Shown: positions 44,363 through 55,660, counted from the stretch's first letter. The stretch is 64,000 bases of DNA from Bactericera cockerelli (GCA_024516035.1 CM044960.1:15781880-15845879); one strand, 5' to 3'. Program-made: numbers and translations. Notes: generated from the sequence alone by a model not told the origin.

Positions 44363-45951
44363 TATGTACCTACAGTAGAATCTTTTTAACATTATTAAAA
44401 TTTCTGCCAAAGATAGGTACTGATACTTGTAACAAAATTTGTTAAAACTACAAGTATTTAACATAGTTGATTAATTTAATAGATAGATACCTCTACTCAT
44501 ACATAAATTTGTTAATGCTTGTGACCATCAGCTAATAATCTAGAAAATCCGGTTTAATCTAATTTTCGTCCTTGATTTCCTAAATTACTATTAAAGCTAA
44601 CCCTAACTAGGTCGGTTACGTACGAGGTAAATATTATCCTTTTCGGAACAACAAAGCTAAAAATAAAGTATGGGCTTCAAAGAGCTTTTATCCGCCTCTG
44701 TGGTTACAATTGTGTTCGGTAGCATTTTAGTAATCTGACGCTATCTATATGCTGTCTATGCACGTACCTATACTTCTGCTATTACAGCTCTTGTCCATTT
44801 TATGAGGGTAAACTTTATCTGGAGTAGTTAATACCTTGTCTATGGCAATGTGATCTCTTTATCAGCTATTGTGAGGTTTTGAATGCTCGTTGTTATAATT
44901 TATTTGTCAAATTTATTGACATCGCTTAGTCCATCCTTCAATCTTTGGTCCATGAGCTTTTTTTCTTCTCATGAGCTTTTTGGTCCATTATTTTTTATCA
45001 GCCCAATTTTATGAGGGCTCAATTACCGACCTTTAGCACAGTATTTTATCTTTTGAATGTGGGTATATCCTCACTATTTGTTGAAGAAGTTTATTTGTTA
45101 AAAAATAAATACATCGAAACTTAAAAAAAAAAATCCCATGATTTCCTGACATCTCTAAACCAATATAATCCAACAAATAGCTGTAGAATACCTACACCTC
45201 TTGAGCATCCACCTTTCTTTTCAAATCTCTTGAATTTATTTCGGTATAAATTACGTATGATTTTGAGGGGATCGACTCTCATGCGTTATTTGATATCAAA
45301 AAGAATAAAATCAAAATGATTTAAATTTTACACGCAGTCATTGATTGAACTAACAAAAGAAAACAACATTCATACCAATGATTAGTACCTATCTATACCT
45401 ATGTACCTACTCGTTTTAAATTTCAATGAGCAACATATAGGAGATCTTTGAGATAATAGAATTATGATCTCACTTCACTCACTTGAATTGGCATGTTCAC
45501 AAAATCCAGGCAAAACCACAGAATTAGATATCTATTCATAGTTTGTCCTAATACCTATGTAAAAATACCTATACATTCTGTAGCTCTGGTAGCTATGATT
45601 TTGCATATTTTTTATCTAATTATGTAGGTAATGTAGGTAGGTATCTATGTTTAGGTATTTAATGTAATTATATTCAAATGATGTTTGTGGTTATCAATAG
45701 CATAATGCCACTCATATTCATACTACCCACTCATGGATATTTTACTCGCGGATATTTTATAAATATACAAACTAAATAGATATTTACTTTTGTACAGGTA
45801 TATGCATATATGAGAATATAAGGTATTTCATCTATATTCCAGAGCAATATGTAGCAGTGATAGTACACAATACCGAACGCGAGAAACTTTCTCCCAACAA
45901 TTGAATCACCGTGTTATGTGTGTGTGTTCCTCTTCGGCCATTCCATATATC
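44363..45951. other. Non-coding stretch rich in TACCTA words
   Basis: Many overlapping tacctacc, taggtacc and tatacctatg words. No gene or element ends. Confidence 0.5.
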
Positions 45952-47185
45952 GCGGACACTACATTTTTACTCTTCAAAACAAATTTGTGGAACAATAAAA
46001 AGAGATAGAATTTTTTTTTTGCTCATATGATTTCTATATTTTTATAGTTTATAAACTAGTTGTAGGTTTTTTTCTCAAAGATTCCTGGATTAGCTCTTAA
46101 TCCACTTTTTGTTGCCGTTGCGGACACTACCTTACTATTTGATTTTTTTGAGAACCTTATAATTAAATGTAAAGTTCAGTCCCTATGGAAAAAAAACCTT
46201 CAAAGTGCCGTATTTTTTTTAAAGAGGAAAATATTTACTTTAAAATAATGTATTGTTCATTTTTTTATGTAGAGTAATTTTTGAGTTTTGCATTTCCAAA
46301 AATTATGTGTCATGTTGCGGACACTACATCGCGGACTCTACAAAAAGTTCTATAGTAATTATCTTCACTCTTATGCAGTTATTTGATGGAAACACATGAA
46401 CTAGAGGTACTCTAAAGCAATAAAAACAAAATGAGAAATGTTTGTACAAAAAATATTTATCACTTTATTATAAAAAATGAAAACTTTGAGATCAATTAGG
46501 TACGTACTAAGTACTTGTATAAAAAAAAAAACTTTGGGATAGGAGTCGTAATTAAAATAAAATAAATTTTCTCACTTGAATCTTTTAAAATGAAACATGA
46601 AAAGTAACAAAATTAAACATGAATATCTAATTATAGGTAAAGAATGTTAACCAGACAGGTATACCTGCTTGTGAATTGTGACATATAGGTAGTTATGCCT
46701 AGTACATATTGCTTAGAATTTGTAGAATATTCTACCCCCCTCCTTAATCATGTCAGGAGCAGGTAATACTCTTATCACTTGATCAAATGAGACATACTTC
46801 TCATCTGTTTAAAAACATAACTTTAAGTTCGCCTTCTGACAAATTGCATGAAATTCTTCAATTCTAGTTTTAGATTGTTGATTGATGAATAGATCGTACT
46901 GAATAATAAAACAACATATCTACTACATATTTAGTAGTAGGTTGACTTATACTCTTCAAACTGGCAAATACAGGATGTATGGACACTACATATACTATAG
47001 TAGTGTCCGTAACAGTAGTGTCCGCAACACTAAAAAAACCTATGAAGAGAATAATGAAAAAAACAAGAAAATGTATTTCACTCACCTGAAACCTTTGGTT
47101 TTACTTTAGCCGAAATGGTTTATCAAAATTTATTTCGCTGCTTTTTTAACCTAAAAAAAACTATAAATTTTGTAACGGACACTAC
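45952..47185. repeat. Cluster of the motif GCGGACACTAC
   Basis: GCGGACACTAC at 45952, 46120 and 46317; variant GCGGACTCTAC at 46331; GGACACTAC at 46981; inverted copies at 47000-47009 and 47015-47025; CGGACACTAC at 47176. Between them the sequence is AT-rich and not otherwise repeated. The motif is 55% GC in a background far lower, and I know of no family that explains it. Confidence 0.7.
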
Positions 47186-50072
47186 ATTAACTTTTCAAAT
47201 TTTCATCCTTCAATTTCATGAAAACAGTTTACTTCTAAGAAAAAAATCTGAAAAGGATAATAAATTGAAAGCATGTTTATTTTGAAGTTATAACAGCTGT
47301 TTATGTCCCATCCATAAAAACAGCTCATTTGACTTCTCTAAATTAGCTCCAGAATGCCAACCAAAAATTTTCTTTTCCGACCTCTCAATAAGTTACTGAA
47401 TTTTTGTTAAAAAAATAAAAAAATCGAAAAATCAAAACGGATTTATTAATTATAAAATATTTACTATCTTCTGACAGCAATTAGGATACACAGTCATAAC
47501 ATTTATTTTTCACTTTTGAATTCCTCTTTTTCGTGGAATGGCCGTCTTGTATGGGAACCACCTTATTAAAACCCAATTGACGAGGAGTCAGGAGAGTACA
47601 ATCGGAAGAAAGTAACAGCCCGCACCATCGTGACACATCCCGCAGGGTGTATGGAGTTGCTTGCACACAACATGATTAATAAGGTCTTGGGGGTTTTTAA
47701 TCAGCATTGACGTCATTGACCAAATTATTCGATACTTTTATTGTGAGCATAAAAATCAAGAAGGAACTTTACAGTGCATGAAAAATGTCCGTCTCAATAG
47801 AAGGGAAAACAGTAGAAGGAGTATGGAATGTGTGTGACTTTTGTAGCACTCCCCATAGAAACAATAAAAGTTCAAATAAGAACTTCAGAAAAGTCACGTC
47901 ATTAAATTTCTATACATACCTATGTAAGTATGTATATTAGTTCTAGTTATGAAATCCATAACTAGAACTAATACCAATAAGGTTACCTATAGCCGAAAGT
48001 AGTGTGATTACAATCGGGAATCTATGTGGTGTCAGTAACGCTTTGATTTATGAACGAGGATGATATTAGATTTCCATCTGATAGAGATGATGAGGCTGTG
48101 GTACAGGGTGGAATAATAATACCTATGGGATGCACTGATATTTCACACATGAGATTACATGTGATTTTCTTTGAGATATACGAGTACCTATTATGTACAA
48201 AGAACTTCAAAGCTGACTGTAAAGTTATTTGCCATCAGTCGGTATTCTCAAATGTTATTAATAATAAATTATTAGTATTATAAATTATGTTCTGATATTC
48301 ATGTACATCTAGTACAACTTCTCACTTTTCTGTTTATACTTATACTGATTATACTGATTAAACTATTGTATTATCTATTATTATTACTGTTACTAATTTA
48401 CCTATAGCTTGAATTATTTCTCAACGAGTACATCGTATACAATTGTTGAAGATATTCAACCACCGAGTTAATCACAAGCAAAAAATAAATTCGAATTTGT
48501 GTAGATAATCTTCAGATTTAGGAGGAGACTTCCTTGAGTAAACATTCTTAAAGAGGAAAGAAGGCAGTTAGAAATCGTACACAGATTTATATGTATATTT
48601 TATAAAAATACATGGTTATAACTGGTAATAGTCAAATAGTGCCTAATCATCATATACAAAGCTCTTCGTTATTGTCCTGGTTTTATGACTTTATTGCGTG
48701 ATACCTCGAAATCTCTCTCGAGAACCTCTCTTGCTCAACTTTTAACCCAAACCCAAATAAACATAAAAAATCTCATCTAATAAATTCACTTTATATTCTA
48801 CTTATTTAGATTCGACTTTCTTCTCTACAAAGCCAGAGGTCACATGGTTTCCTTTGGCGGCTCATGAGATTGTTATACATACCTATACCTATATTATGTC
48901 TTATGTTATACTTCACCCTAAAAGTATTCTTTAGGTCTAATATAGGTACATGTACATAGTTAGTTATGTGTATGGCATCAGTGATGAAAACACAGATAAT
49001 ATCTGATGCATTACAATGCCAATGTTCTCAATTTCTTAAAATTCTTGAATTCTCAACAGTATCATGTCAGTCTTCAGACGAGATAATATTTTCTTGAAAG
49101 CTTATACTTCCCTGCTTGCCTCTTTATCAAAGAAATGAATAAAATGTTCTTCAATCTTTTGTCGTTCTTGTTTGTTTTGGTATTTTTCTTTGTTTACTAC
49201 TTCCTTATCCTGTTTATTTCTACCCACTGTTTCAAAAGAATTAAAGGATATGCGTTTAAAAAAATAAACCTATTAATGTAGATACAAGACAAAGGAATCA
49301 TTTTTCTAGAATCCTATGATATAATTAGCCAATCTATGGTGTACCTACTGTGTCTGTAGTGTTGAGTGTTAGATGTACGAGCATATGAAAGTTAAACATC
49401 AACCATTAATATTGAGTTTCATTTTATTGAAACTGATTATTGAAATAATCACTGTGTCAAAAACAGGACAGTAAAAGTTTATCTCTATGCCTAGCGATGG
49501 TGACGTTGCAGGAAACATGATTTTATGACTCCATAATGAACGAAAAAGTTGTAAATATTACTGAAATGGTGGAAAGCTGATCCAGATATCAAACACATCG
49601 ACCCTATAATAATTACTAAGCAAAATATGACTTTCTGTCTAGCAAAGCCAGTACAGTGATCTTTCGTCCACTTGAAGCAAAATTTGACTTTCTGTCTCGC
49701 CAAGCTAGTACATGGATCTTGCGTCCACTTGTACTTGTACGTAATGACTTAAAGAAAATGAAGAAAATACTATCCTTCTTGAATTCAACTTAGAGCTTTC
49801 CCCCTCCCTTCTCCCCCAGTACCCCGCCAGACATGACCGGAATACAAACGAGACTCCTAATGAAGAAGATAGCTTTTTAATTCGTTTCTAGAAGCGCTCC
49901 AGGCTCTATGGTAATCATTGCGAGGGAATTATTCTCCTTACAAACACTCTTGTTCAGGTTCTACAGAAACGTTTCTTGATTTTGATGTAATGAAAATGGA
50001 GTAAGCCGTTGCTTGCTTATTAATTCAAAGTGGCAACCGTGTATTTTATGAAAAGAGACTCATTTAGACACA
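47186..50072. other. Non-coding stretch with one perfect hairpin
   Basis: No supported gene. Includes the hairpin at 47935-47973. A 60-bp near-duplication occurs at 49610-49720 (aaaatttgactttctgtct, gccaagctagtacatggatc). Confidence 0.5.
47935..47973. repeat. Perfect 17-bp inverted repeat, 5-nt loop
   Basis: tattagttctagttatg pairs exactly with cataactagaactaata across aaatc. Confidence 0.9.
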
Positions 50073-50077
50073 ATGGT
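50073..50077 (+). repeat. Target-site duplication, left (ATGGT)
   Basis: ATGGT directly before the 5' LTR, repeated at 52773-52777 directly after the 3' LTR. Confidence 0.9.
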
Positions 50078-50259
50078 TGTAGGAGATGCTGAGTTGCTAC
50101 GGCAACACAAGTTGTTGATCGGAAAATACTTCTTTTTCTTTTGAACCATTTTACCTTCAGTTGAATTTAGGAAACGTTTGAATTGTAACAAATATAAATT
50201 TATCTTGTTTAAGTAATAAAAGTTCTTATCATTTATTTACAAAGTACGCTGATGTTACA
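50078..50259 (+). repeat. 5' LTR (182 bp)
   Basis: TGTAGGAGATGC to GCTGATGTTACA. By eye identical to 52591-52772. Contains aagtaataaaagttc (possible poly(A) signal) near the end. Very short for an LTR. Confidence 0.92.
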
Positions 50260-50277
50260 TGGTGTCAGGAGTGGGGT
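50260..50277 (+). other. Primer-binding site
   Basis: TGGTGTCAGGAGTGGGGT starts at the LTR boundary. It is complementary to a tRNA 3' end ...CCACTCCTGACACCA, the type found in leucine tRNAs. Confidence 0.7.
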
Positions 50278-50304
50278 GATTAATTGAGTGAATTAAAATT
50301 AATA

Positions 50305-50742
50305 ATGGAATGTCGCGTACCAAATAAGTTCGACGGAGAGCAGGAAAATCTGAATGATCAGTGGAAGAAATTTATACAACAGTTTGAACTATTCTTAAAA
50401 GCGTCGGAGAAAGAGGCAGCTAAAGATGACGGTAAGGTAGCATTACTTTTGAACATAGGAGGAGAATCACTGCTTGATATTTACAATGCTTTGGAACTTA
50501 GTAAGAAGACAAAGTATAATGAAGTGAGAGATGCATTACAGAAATATTTTGAACCCACTAAGAATATTATTTATGAAAGGTATAAATTCTTGAGTTATCC
50601 TCCACAAAACAATGATCAAAGTATTGACCATTATGTGTTAGAGTTGAAAAAACGAGTGACCAGTTGCGAATATCATGTTGAAGAAAGAAACAATATGGTT
50701 AGAGACAAATTCGTAATGGGAGTGAAGGACATTGAGATGTAG
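50305..50742 (+). CDS. Gag (capsid part), ends at a frame break
   Basis: Gag-like protein of the RT-less LTR element; I start at the ATG at 50305. The sequence has the helical capsid look of Ty3/Gypsy gag: an early W (QWKKFIQQFELF), a YNEVRDALQKYFEP block and SIDHYVLELKKRVTSCEY. The frame stops at 50740-50742, but gag homology continues without a gap in the +1 frame from about 50735 (FLDENKLTLDQAVDLAKKY). So a single-base indel or a frameshift site lies at 50735-50745. There is no classic slippery heptamer, so I read it as a mutation in this copy or family. Confidence 0.8.
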   Translation: MECRVPNKFDGEQENLNDQWKKFIQQFELFLKASEKEAAKDDGKVALLLNIGGESLLDIYNALELSKKTKYNEVRDALQKYFEPTKNIIYERYKFLSYPPQNNDQSIDHYVLELKKRVTSCEYHVEERNNMVRDKFVMGVKDIEM

Positions 50743-52285
50743 ATTCCTAGACGAAAATAAATTAACCCTAGATCAAGCAGTGGATTTAGCCAAGAAATAT
50801 CACACAGTAAGATACCAATCAAATGATATGTCCAAGTTAGATATGACTAGCAAAGAAGAAAAATATGAGAAAGAAGTTGATTTTGTGAGGAAGAAAAGAT
50901 TTACTAGTCAGAATGATTGTAATAAGTGCGGTAGGTTCCACAATGACAGTATGATTTGCCCAGCTATAAATGGGATTTGTTATTTCTGCCAGAAAAGGGG
51001 ACATTTTGCCCCAAAATGCATTTTGAAGAGTCAAAGTAATGATAACAACTATACTGACAGGTCAAAATTATTTTCTAAAGACTACAGAGATAATAATCGA
51101 GCGTCTTATGGAAACGGAAGGAGAGTGCAGTTACTGGAAGAAGAGAATGCTGCGTATTCAAGGAGGCAGGCTCCGGATGAAAATGTGATGGAAATGTTAC
51201 AAGTAGATTCTTTGGGTAAAAATATCGAAACCGAGTGGAATGAAAGAATAAAATTAAAGAATAGATACATAGAGTGTAAATTAGATACAGGCGCACAGTG
51301 CAACGCTATTTCATTAAATTTGGTTAAATCTTTGTATTATTCCGATAATGATTATGTACTAGAGAAACTGATAAAGCCAACTAATATGAAATTAATTGCT
51401 TACAGTAATAATACAATTAAACCAATAGGTACTATTGTAATACCAAGCTTTATCAAAGGCAAATATTATCCTTTAAAATTTGTGGTGGTTGATCTAAAAT
51501 CAAAACCTATCCTTGGATTAAATACCTGTTCTAAGACTGGATTAGTTAACAGACTATCAAGCAGTGATAAAATTTTTGAGTCAAAAGAAGATTTAATTTT
51601 TCATGAATCAGTATTCACAGGGACAGGAAAGTCCCCGGAAAAGCATAAAGCAGACAGCAATATTTTCATCAATGAATTGGCTCCGGGTCCAAGTTATCCA
51701 GCACATGAGAAGAAATTGAAAATGGCGTTATATGCCACAGAGAGAGAGACGGATTTCCAGCAGGTAACAAGTAATGTACAAAATAATTCATGGCCAATGG
51801 GAGGGAAAAAATTAAATAAAGAAATCAAGCTACCTACTGAGGCCTGGGAACAGATAGGTTCTGATATCATAGAATTCAAAGGAATTAATTATTTAATTGT
51901 TTATGATTATTATTCAAAATGGATAGAAGTGGAGCGATTAAAAAATGGCGATTCTAACGAGCTAATAACTAAATTTGAGAAAATTTTCTCCTATCATGGA
52001 GCTCCAAGCACTATTATCTCTGATGATGTACCGTATTCTTGTGTTCAATTCCAAAAATTCCTAAAAGATTGGAATATAAGAAGTACAACATCAAGTCCGA
52101 GGTATTCAAAAGGAAATGGACTGTCCCAGACAGCAATAAATATTGCAATGGAAATATTGGAGAAGGATAATGGAAATTTAAATGTGGCATTATTGCAATA
52201 TCGAAGTCATCCAATAATAGGTATTGGATTTTCTCCCGCTCAAATGTTATTTGGTAGACATTTGAAAGAAAAAATAATCCAATAA
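50743..52285 (+). CDS. Nucleocapsid-protease-integrase fusion, RT missing
   Basis: Continuation of gag in the next frame (open from 50732). Residues counted from 50732: end of capsid to 40; two zinc knuckles, C63-x2-C66-x3-H70-x5-C76 and CYFCQKRGHFAPKC directly after; an aspartic protease with LDTGAQ (D185) and ILGLNTC; the start of the linker that usually leads to RT; then directly integrase core (GSDIIEFKGINYLIVYDYYS, then ISDDVPYS, then NGLSQTA). The usual D, D, E triad is D, D, and Q466 at 52127 in place of E, and SDN is changed to SDD. The frame ends soon after the GRHL block, so the integrase C-terminal part is short. Protease may work; integrase very likely not. Confidence 0.85.
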
Positions 52286-52415
52286 TTTTACTAATGTCAA
52301 ACTTGGTAAAAAAAAAAAAAAAATCGCACAACATAGTTTTTGTCTGATAGCAATGAAGAAAAGAGAGAAGAATTCACCAAGAGCTTTCCAGGAACAGGGA
52401 AAGATTCTGAGCTGA

Positions 52416-52639
52416 GGCTGCCTTCACATTATCAGGGGAGGATGTAGGAGATGATTCTTTCACGTTGTCAGGGGAGGATGTAGGAGATGCTGAGTTGCTA
52501 CGGCAACACAAGTTGTTGATCGGAAAAGGCTGCCTTCACATTATCAGGGGAGGATGTAGGAGATGATTCTTTCACGTTGTCAGGGGAGGATGTAGGAGAT
52601 GCTGAGTTGCTACGGCAACACAAGTTGTTGATCGGAAAA
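52416..52639 (+). repeat. 112-bp tandem duplication of PPT and LTR head
   Basis: 52416-52527 and 52528-52639 are the same 112 bp. Each has the polypurine tract aggggagga twice, each time followed by tgtaggagatg, the LTR start. So four PPT/LTR-start junctions precede the real 3' LTR, one of them (52479-52527) followed by 49 bp of LTR. Fits aberrant plus-strand priming or template slippage in reverse transcription. Confidence 0.85.
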
Positions 52640-52772
52640 TACTTCTTTTTCTTTTGAACCATTTTACCTTCAGTTGAATTTAGGAAACGTTTGAATTGTA
52701 ACAAATATAAATTTATCTTGTTTAAGTAATAAAAGTTCTTATCATTTATTTACAAAGTACGCTGATGTTACA
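52591..52772 (+). repeat. 3' LTR (182 bp)
   Basis: Identical by eye to the 5' LTR; preceded by the polypurine tract aggggagga; followed by the ATGGT duplication. Confidence 0.92.
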
Positions 52773-52777
52773 ATGGT
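52773..52777 (+). repeat. Target-site duplication, right (ATGGT)
   Basis: Second copy of ATGGT, next to the 3' LTR. Confidence 0.9.
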
Positions 52778-52834
52778 TGAACACTTTCAGAAGCTCTCAG
52801 ATTTTGATGGAAAATTGTATTTTGACAACAGTGT

Positions 52835-53045
52835 GAATCATCATAGAGTGGCGTCATCGTCAACGATGGTGGCCAGACAGTGGCGAAGTGGTAGAACTCA
52901 GCAGTTCTACCACCGTCTTTACAAGGAGGCTAAAAATTGACAAGGGCCCCCAGAACCAAGCCAATGCTAGTCTAGTCCCTGTTTATAGTCCCCCAGCCAG
53001 ACTGCTGGTCTACTCCCTGTTTATAGTCCCCCAGCCAGACAGTGT
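52835..53045. repeat. Dispersed repeat E, copy 1
   Basis: Words cgtcatcgtcaacgatggtg, gacaagggcccccagaacca, agccaatgctagtctagtcc and ccctgtttatagtcccccag match 60965-61150 in inverse orientation. This copy has the last 35 bases doubled. Function unknown. Confidence 0.7.
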
Positions 53046-53159
53046 GAATATTGACTGTATAACGACTAAATATACGATGTCTCAAGTATGTGTTTGTTAT
53101 AAAAAAGCAGAGAAAATAAAATGCCAGTGCGCTTACCAAGAATATACAAAGCGATATTG

Positions 53160-53630
53160 AACATCAAAATACGTAGGTTTTCTCTTGTTTTAGTGCTGAA
53201 ATAATATGCATGCATAAATCAGTACAGTAAAATATTTCATGTTGATCTTGCGTTATATTTATACGCATTCCAAGCGAGTTTAGAACATTTTCTTAGTGTT
53301 TACGTGAAAATTTTCCACACAGGACAACAACGCGAAGAAAAACAACAAAAAGAGGCGACGGAAACAGTAAAAAATGATTTAATATGAACGGAGAAGGAAA
53401 ACAACACATAAAAAATGAATGAAAAATAAAATCGCTGTTGACACTTTCACAATTCAGCATTTCTTATCAGCGTCTTCATGGGGAAACGGAGGAGAAATAA
53501 AAAATAAATCACCCTGACTCTCCGCTTGCTCTTACTTGTATACTTTTTGCTAAGTCAGCACAACACACAGCGTTTTATGTTGTGACACCTCGCTGTCGAT
53601 ACGAAGCGGAAAATACATCGGTGGACTTAC
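53160..53630. other. Non-coding; CpG-bearing stretch near the candidate first exon
   Basis: AT-rich with scattered CG. If 53631-53646 is a real exon this is the start of its intron. Confidence 0.4.
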
Positions 53631-53646
53631 CTTTTGAATCCATCAT
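53631..53646 (-). CDS. Candidate start exon (ATG ATG GAT TCA AAA G)
   Basis: On the minus strand an ATG-ATG with an in-frame TAA directly upstream, 16 coding bases (MMDSK), and an ideal donor AAAAG|GTAAGTCC. The upstream side (53715-53755) has the CpG cluster gcaccg/cgcgcc/cgctgc. It could begin the CCSER-like gene, which lacks its start, but that needs a 35-kb first intron plus at least one more exon, because this exon ends in phase 1 while 18768 needs phase 2. Could belong to another gene or be chance. Confidence 0.3.
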
Positions 53647-53770
53647 TTACTATCGGCAAAAACACTAAAATAAAATTGGTAATTATAAAAAATCACTCTA
53701 ACAAAATTATGCAGAAACTTTGTCGCTGCCGCGCCGTGCACCGTAACAAATAAAGTTTTTTTTTTTAAAA
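53647..53770 (-). promoter_or_regulatory. Possible 5' UTR/promoter region
   Basis: Contains the only compact CpG-rich word cluster nearby (tcgctgccgcgccgtgcacc). No TATA or initiator I would defend. Weak, and depends on the exon call at 53631. Confidence 0.15.
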
Positions 53771-55185
53771 ATCACACCTTTCATGAGAGGAATTTCAAGA
53801 ATGTTTAAAGTGTAGCAGTTTGGACGTTTTTGAGCTATGTTGATTTTTTATCAGAGAGATTTAGTAAGTTGTAAGTCAGTAAGTATGTAATATTTTGTTT
53901 GTTTTTTTTTATAATCACAGATATCTAAATAAAAAGAGCCTCCATATTTACATTTAAAAATCCTTTGTGTCGTACGCCCCAACTTGTACCTAATAATTTT
54001 ATGTGCTACTCAACAAACCATTACGTTCCTAATAGACATTCGAATGTTGCATAGTGCACCATTGCATGCACTATTGGACTTCCCCTTGCATCAAGCTGCA
54101 GTCCCTTTAGACCCCACTTAGCCGAAGGTCCATTATGAAATTTCAACCTGTACCCGCCCCGCCTCTCCTTGACTGACATACACTTCCATCAGCAAGTTAC
54201 GTATTCAGCATTGCACCAAGCTCTCGTGCATTTCCGTCTGCCTGCTCCCTGCCTTGTCATATACTTGAAATCCCGAGTCTTATCTCCTCAACAATAGGAG
54301 ATGGAAATCTTGGGCTGAACAGGGAAGGTGAGGAAGTATCGGGATTTCTTCATCTCTCGTCAGATACAATGAAATTGAAAATAACCTAAAACCTCTCTGG
54401 ATGGACTTCAGCTTCAAAGTACGTTCAGTGGCGAACTATTCTTTATGGAAGTACTTAACGTTTCATTCGTTGCGATTTCCGTGATAAAACCTCTTGCATC
54501 AGGGTACCTACATTACATGACGGTGTTAGTTTACCGCAATGCTCCTATTATTTGAATTATCTGTTGTTTTCGGCTTTATAAAGCGTGAAGACAGAAGGTA
54601 TCTTTGTAAATAGATCATTATTTTAAATGGTTATAATGGACTGTAGTAGAAGAGACTACTACTGTTGATATTTATTTCACGTACATGTTCATTCCTAATA
54701 CAACTTTAAAAGTACTAGAAATACATAGGTGCCTTCTTTTAGAAATAAAAAAGAAATAAAACTAAATCTGAAGTTTTATCGTTACTATTTCTCAATTTAT
54801 AGTTCTTCAAGATTGAATTCCCAATCAGGCACTGATCTTGAAGATGTGAAAATCCATCTTCATTTTCCCCTTCTGTTCCCTATGAGGACTTCAGCCTGTA
54901 ATGCCTGCTGCTGTATATGTATGTATGTGTTCTTTATCCCCATTGTCATCCCCTCTCCCATAGGTCCCGAGTTACCCGACTGTGTAATGCCTTGTATTAG
55001 GGCATTGTTGGAGAGGTACTCGTGAGAACTGGCCTATTGTAGAGGATGATGAATTAATACTTGTGGACGAGGGTGACATTGAGATTATGTACTATTATAC
55101 GTGTAGGCTTACAATGTATATTTATACAGGATGTAATGTACAAAGAAGGTGTACATAATATAATTGGAATCTCTTATGTATTGGC
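53771..55185. other. Non-coding stretch, no supported gene
   Basis: Pyrimidine-rich around 54090-54250. A plus-strand frame at 54729-55025 has a Cys-rich patch but no start context, homology or splice support. Confidence 0.45.
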
Positions 55186-55258
55186 CCAACACATCTAATA
55201 TCCCTCTCTTGAACTATATTAGATATACCGTTTAAGAGAGGGACATTAGATGTGTTGG
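55186..55258. repeat. 73-nt near-perfect hairpin
   Basis: ccaacacatctaatatccct with ctctt (55186-55210) pairs with 55234-55258 at 24 of 25 positions over a 23-nt loop. The size fits a tiny MITE or a microRNA-like precursor. Confidence 0.85.
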
Positions 55259-55424
55259 AAACACTCAACTTGGTACTTCTGAAAGTTTACACCTAACAAT
55301 GTAATGATAACTCCACTTGTTCAGGGCCTCAAAGATAATTACCTCTAAATTTACTCTTACTAATGATCGGAGCAAAAAATTCCGTCGTTTTTCTCGGAAA
55401 GGGGAGAAAGAGGATGTATTCGAA

Positions 55425-55660
55425 CTACCAGCAGTTCTCATTCTTTCACTGAAGTTAAGCAACGTCCAGCGAGGTTAGGATATGTTGTGACCATTCAAAT
55501 TCAAAACGCCGCGGATGCTGGCTTTTTCCGACCCAACCCAGGCTGGTTGAGGTTCTTTGTGGCAGCTTGTTGGTAGTTGGTATGTTTCCAGTGAATGGAG
55601 GTTAAAACCCACATTCTCTACGACCTTAGCTGTTGAAGGGAACGTTGAACCCCAAAACAT
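55425..55660 (+). mobile_element. 5S rRNA-headed SINE
   Basis: Head gcagttctcattctttcact, then gaagttaagcaacgtccagc; body gacccaacccaggctggttg, then gtgaatggaggttaaaaccc. An extra stretch lies between head and body. Confidence 0.72.

Larger units (their letters stand above)
50078..52772 (+). mobile_element. Ty3/Gypsy-type LTR retrotransposon without reverse transcriptase (2695 bp)
   Basis: Complete insertion: 5-bp ATGGT duplication, identical 182-bp LTRs with TGT...ACA ends, a tRNA-primer site, gag, protease and integrase sequence, a polypurine tract. The RT and RNase H domains (normally about 500 residues between protease and integrase) are absent, and the remaining parts are fused in one open frame. 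The integrase has lost a catalytic residue. With no RT it cannot copy itself, yet identical LTRs mean it was copied recently, so it must have used another element's enzymes. Autonomous relatives are usually 5 kb or more. Confidence 0.9.

Noticed and set aside
46870..47085. Short minus-strand frame with a signal-peptide-like start (FLVFFIILFIGFFSVADTT)
   Set aside because: Its DTT repeats come from the GTAGTGTCC motif cluster and the hydrophobic part from T-rich sequence; no other support.
54729..55025. 98-codon plus-strand frame with a CNACCCICMYVFF patch
   Set aside because: No conserved Cys spacing, no signal at the start, no splice support.
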